NCBI GenBank assembly: GCA_028721415.1
Contig: JAQYIU010000087.1
Span: 1-64,000, forward strand
Source: Lachnospiraceae bacterium
Lineage (GTDB): Bacteria; Bacillota; Clostridia; Lachnospirales; Lachnospiraceae
Reading direction: 5' to 3'
DNA: 64,000 nt
Numbering within the stretch: the stretch's first letter is position 1; each line of letters starts with the position of its first letter. Both the position numbers and the translations under genes were made by a program. Below, piece after piece: positions 62,027 through 64,000 of the stretch. The notes beneath the pieces are model-generated. The model was given only the letters and a program-made list of their open reading frames with translations, made no database searches and was not told the origin of the DNA.

Positions 62027-64000
62027 TTATTTATGATTTTCTTCAATTTCTTTATCAATTTTTGCAATGTCAACCAATGTTAAATCTCCGCGACATCCGG
62101 ATTCCAGGCTGGTCAGCAGGGCATTGGCCGTATCGATAGATGTCAGACAGGTCACTCCTGTTTCCACCGCATGTCGTCGGATAACAAAACCGTCCTGACT
62201 CCGCTCAATTCCATGAGATGGCGTGTCAATGATCAGGTCGATCTGATGTCCAAGAATCAGGTCGAGAAGGTTTGGATGCGGCTCCTCAATCTTATTGATT
62301 CGTTTTGCAGGCACCCCATTGTCTTTTAAATATTTACAGGTACTTCTGGTCGCATAAATCTCATAACCAAGAGCATTGAATCGTCTTCCGACTTCCACGG
62401 CATCCAATTTGTCGCCATCCTTCACTGTCATGATCATCTTCTTATGTTTTGGAAGATCCACGCCAGAACCAAGGAAGGCTTTAAATAATGCTTCCTCAAA
62501 GTTTTTAGAAATACCAAGACATTCTCCCGTGGATTTCATCTCAGGTCCAAGGCTAATGTCAGCACCACGAATCTTTTCAAAGGAGAATACCGGCATCTTA
62601 ATTGCCCAATATGGAGATTCCGGTGCAAGACCCGGCTCGTATCCAAGTTCTTTTAACGTTTTTCCTGTCATGACCTTTGTAGCAAGATCCACGATCGGAA
62701 TACCGGTTACCTTGCTAATATAAGGTACGGTTCTTGAAGAACGAGGATTTACCTCAATAACATAAACTTCGTCTTCATATACAATAAACTGAATATTGAT
62801 CAGACCGATTACATGAAGAGCTTTGGCCAGCAATTTTGTATAATGAGCAATAACTTTCTTGATCTTCGGTGAAAGGTCTCTAGCCGGATATACAGAAATA
62901 CTGTCACCGGAATGGATTCCGGCTCTTTCTACATGCTGCATGATACCAGGAATCAGAATGTCTTCTCCATCGCATACCGCATCAACTTCCACTTCCTTTC
63001 CCATCAGATATTTATCAATGAGGATCGGATGTTCCTGTGCATATCGCTGAATGATATCCATAAATTCAATGATATCGGCATCTGAAATGGCAATCTGCAT
63101 GCCCTGTCCTCCCAGAACATAGGATGGACGGATAAGAACCGGATAACCCAGCTGATTTGCCACTCGAATGGCCTCTTCTTTGGTAAATACAGTATCTCCC
63201 TTTGGTCTTGGTATACAACATTCTTCCAGAATCTTATCAAAAAGCTCTCTGTCTTCGGCAGCATCAACATTTTCTGCACTGGTTCCAAGGATCGGAACAC
63301 CAATCTTATTTAATTTTTCTGTTAATTTGATGGCCGTCTGTCCACCAAACTGTACCACAGCTCCGTCCGGTTTTTCCAATTCTACGATATGCTCCACGTC
63401 TTCTTCCGTCAGAGGCTCGAAATACAGCTTGTCGGCAATATCAAAGTCAGTACTAACTGTCTCAGGGTTATTATTGACGATAATGGTCTCATAACCCATA
63501 TCCTTAAACGCCCACACACTGTGCACAGAACAATAGTCAAACTCAATACCCTGTCCGATACGAATCGGTCCGGAACCGAGAACCATGATTTTCTTTTTAT
63601 TATTGACTTCTTCCACTTCATTGAAGCTGCCAAAGCAGGAATAATAATATGGAGTCTCCGCTGCGAACTCAGCAGCACAGGTATCTACCACTTTATAGGC
63701 CGGTCTGATATCCATCTCATTGCGAAGATTCTTCACATAAGCTTCATCTTTACCAATCAGCTGCCCGATGACACTATCCGGGAATTCCATGATTTTCGCA
63801 CGAAGAAGAAGATCTCTGTCTAAGGATTCTGCATTTTTAAGTGCAGCTTCCATCTGCACAATATTATTTAATTTATCAATAAACCAACGGTCAATTTTTG
63901 TAATGTCATGAATCATCGCCGGGTCAAAGTTACGGCGAAGTGCTTCTGCGATACAGTAGATTCTAAGGTCATCCACAATATGAAGATGCTCTTCCAACTC
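62027..64000 (-). CDS. carB: Carbamoyl phosphate synthase large subunit, C-terminal part
   Basis: This gene runs past the right edge of the window, and about 657 codons of its 3' part are visible (a full subunit is about 1070). It shows the end of the oligomerisation domain, the second ATP-grasp half (VLGSGPIRIGQGIEFDY, GTSAENVDAAEDR, PSYVLGGQGMQIA, EVDAVCDGEDI, VIEVNPRSSRTVPYISK) and the C-terminal MGS-like regulatory domain (about the last 140 residues). The enzyme makes carbamoyl phosphate for pyrimidine and arginine synthesis. It is followed after 41 bases by glnA, which supplies its glutamine. Confidence 0.95.
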   Translation of the reverse strand, partial: ELEEHLHIVDDLRIYCIAEALRRNFDPAMIHDITKIDRWFIDKLNNIVQMEAALKNAESLDRDLLLRAKIMEFPDSVIGQLIGKDEAYVKNLRNEMDIRPAYKVVDTCAAEFAAETPYYYSCFGSFNEVEEVNNKKKIMVLGSGPIRIGQGIEFDYCSVHSVWAFKDMGYETIIVNNNPETVSTDFDIADKLYFEPLTEEDVEHIVELEKPDGAVVQFGGQTAIKLTEKLNKIGVPILGTSAENVDAAEDRELFDKILEECCIPRPKGDTVFTKEEAIRVANQLGYPVLIRPSYVLGGQGMQIAISDADIIEFMDIIQRYAQEHPILIDKYLMGKEVEVDAVCDGEDILIPGIMQHVERAGIHSGDSISVYPARDLSPKIKKVIAHYTKLLAKALHVIGLINIQFIVYEDEVYVIEVNPRSSRTVPYISKVTGIPIVDLATKVMTGKTLKELGYEPGLAPESPYWAIKMPVFSFEKIRGADISLGPEMKSTGECLGISKNFEEALFKAFLGSGVDLPKHKKMIMTVKDGDKLDAVEVGRRFNALGYEIYATRSTCKYLKDNGVPAKRINKIEEPHPNLLDLILGHQIDLIIDTPSHGIERSQDGFVIRRHAVETGVTCLTSIDTANALLTSLESGCRGDLTLVDIAKIDKEIEENHK

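Noticed and set aside
1-64000. CRISPR arrays, insertion sequences, prophage, integrases.
   Set aside because: No regularly spaced direct repeats, transposase, integrase or phage structural genes were seen. The only repeats are the small hairpin families and the coding repeats of the large adaptor.

Overview
The window looks like a chromosome segment from a low-GC, anaerobic, Gram-positive Clostridia species, most likely of the family Lachnospiraceae. The evidence is an AT-rich base composition with strong GGAGG-type ribosome binding sites, a FabK/FabT type II fatty acid cluster with a fused accD-accA gene, the DapL route to lysine/diaminopimelate, fermentation genes (lactate dehydrogenase, acetate kinase), and several small families typical of this group (DUF1836, DUF4250, DUF6472, TatD-linked radical SAM). 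No phage, insertion sequence, CRISPR array or resistance island was seen. Most of the window is core chromosome.

Layout. 1-8 kb: the 5' part of a tRNA-Pro, a small acidic membrane protein, pcrA, a DUF1836 regulator, a YerC/TrpR-like regulator, a PHP phosphoesterase, L-lactate dehydrogenase, and a pair made of a radical SAM protein and pyridoxamine kinase. 8-17.5 kb: metallophosphoesterase, glutamate racemase, aldose-1-epimerase-like protein, then a locus with a lone ABC substrate-binding lipoprotein, a TetR regulator, a zinc alcohol dehydrogenase and a tannase-family esterase, followed by a ZIP transporter and an RluA pseudouridine synthase. 17.5-28.6 kb: one long minus-strand fatty acid operon, fabH-acpP-fabK-fabD-fabG-fabF-accB-fabZ-accC-accDA-fabK2-fabT. 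FabT-type palindromes lie upstream of fabH, and fabT itself is the last gene before a terminator.

29-42 kb: an unrecognised membrane protein, a carbamate kinase variant, a patatin, TmcAL, acetate kinase, a zinc/cadmium ATPase with its ArsR-type regulator, an MBL-fold protein, a short pyruvate kinase, DegV with a DUF4250 mini-protein, and a decayed formate/nitrite transporter gene preceded by a ZTP riboswitch and attenuator. 43-51 kb: two tandem small+large subunit pairs of the isopropylmalate dehydratase/homoaconitase family, two small proteins, and glmM-glmS. 51-57.5 kb: a four-gene MacB-type export operon with two different membrane-fusion adaptors, one a 968-residue protein with four internal repeats and an Ig-like domain inserted at the tip of its coiled-coil hairpin. 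57.8-64 kb: dapL, dapF, an ANTAR RNA-binding regulator with a receiver domain that lacks its phosphorylation residues, glnA, and the 3' part of carB, all on the minus strand.

Regulation readable in the DNA: FabT boxes over the fab promoter region; a perfect palindrome between the lipoprotein and tetR genes that recurs in weaker form before the dehydrogenase; TTGAA-N6-TTCAA metal-regulator operators before the arsR-cadA pair; the ZTP riboswitch; and two families of dispersed hairpin repeats that appear to serve as terminators. The most unusual items are the repeat-bearing adaptor and its two-adaptor operon, the riboswitch left in front of an internally deleted transporter gene, and the dispersed hairpin repeat family.
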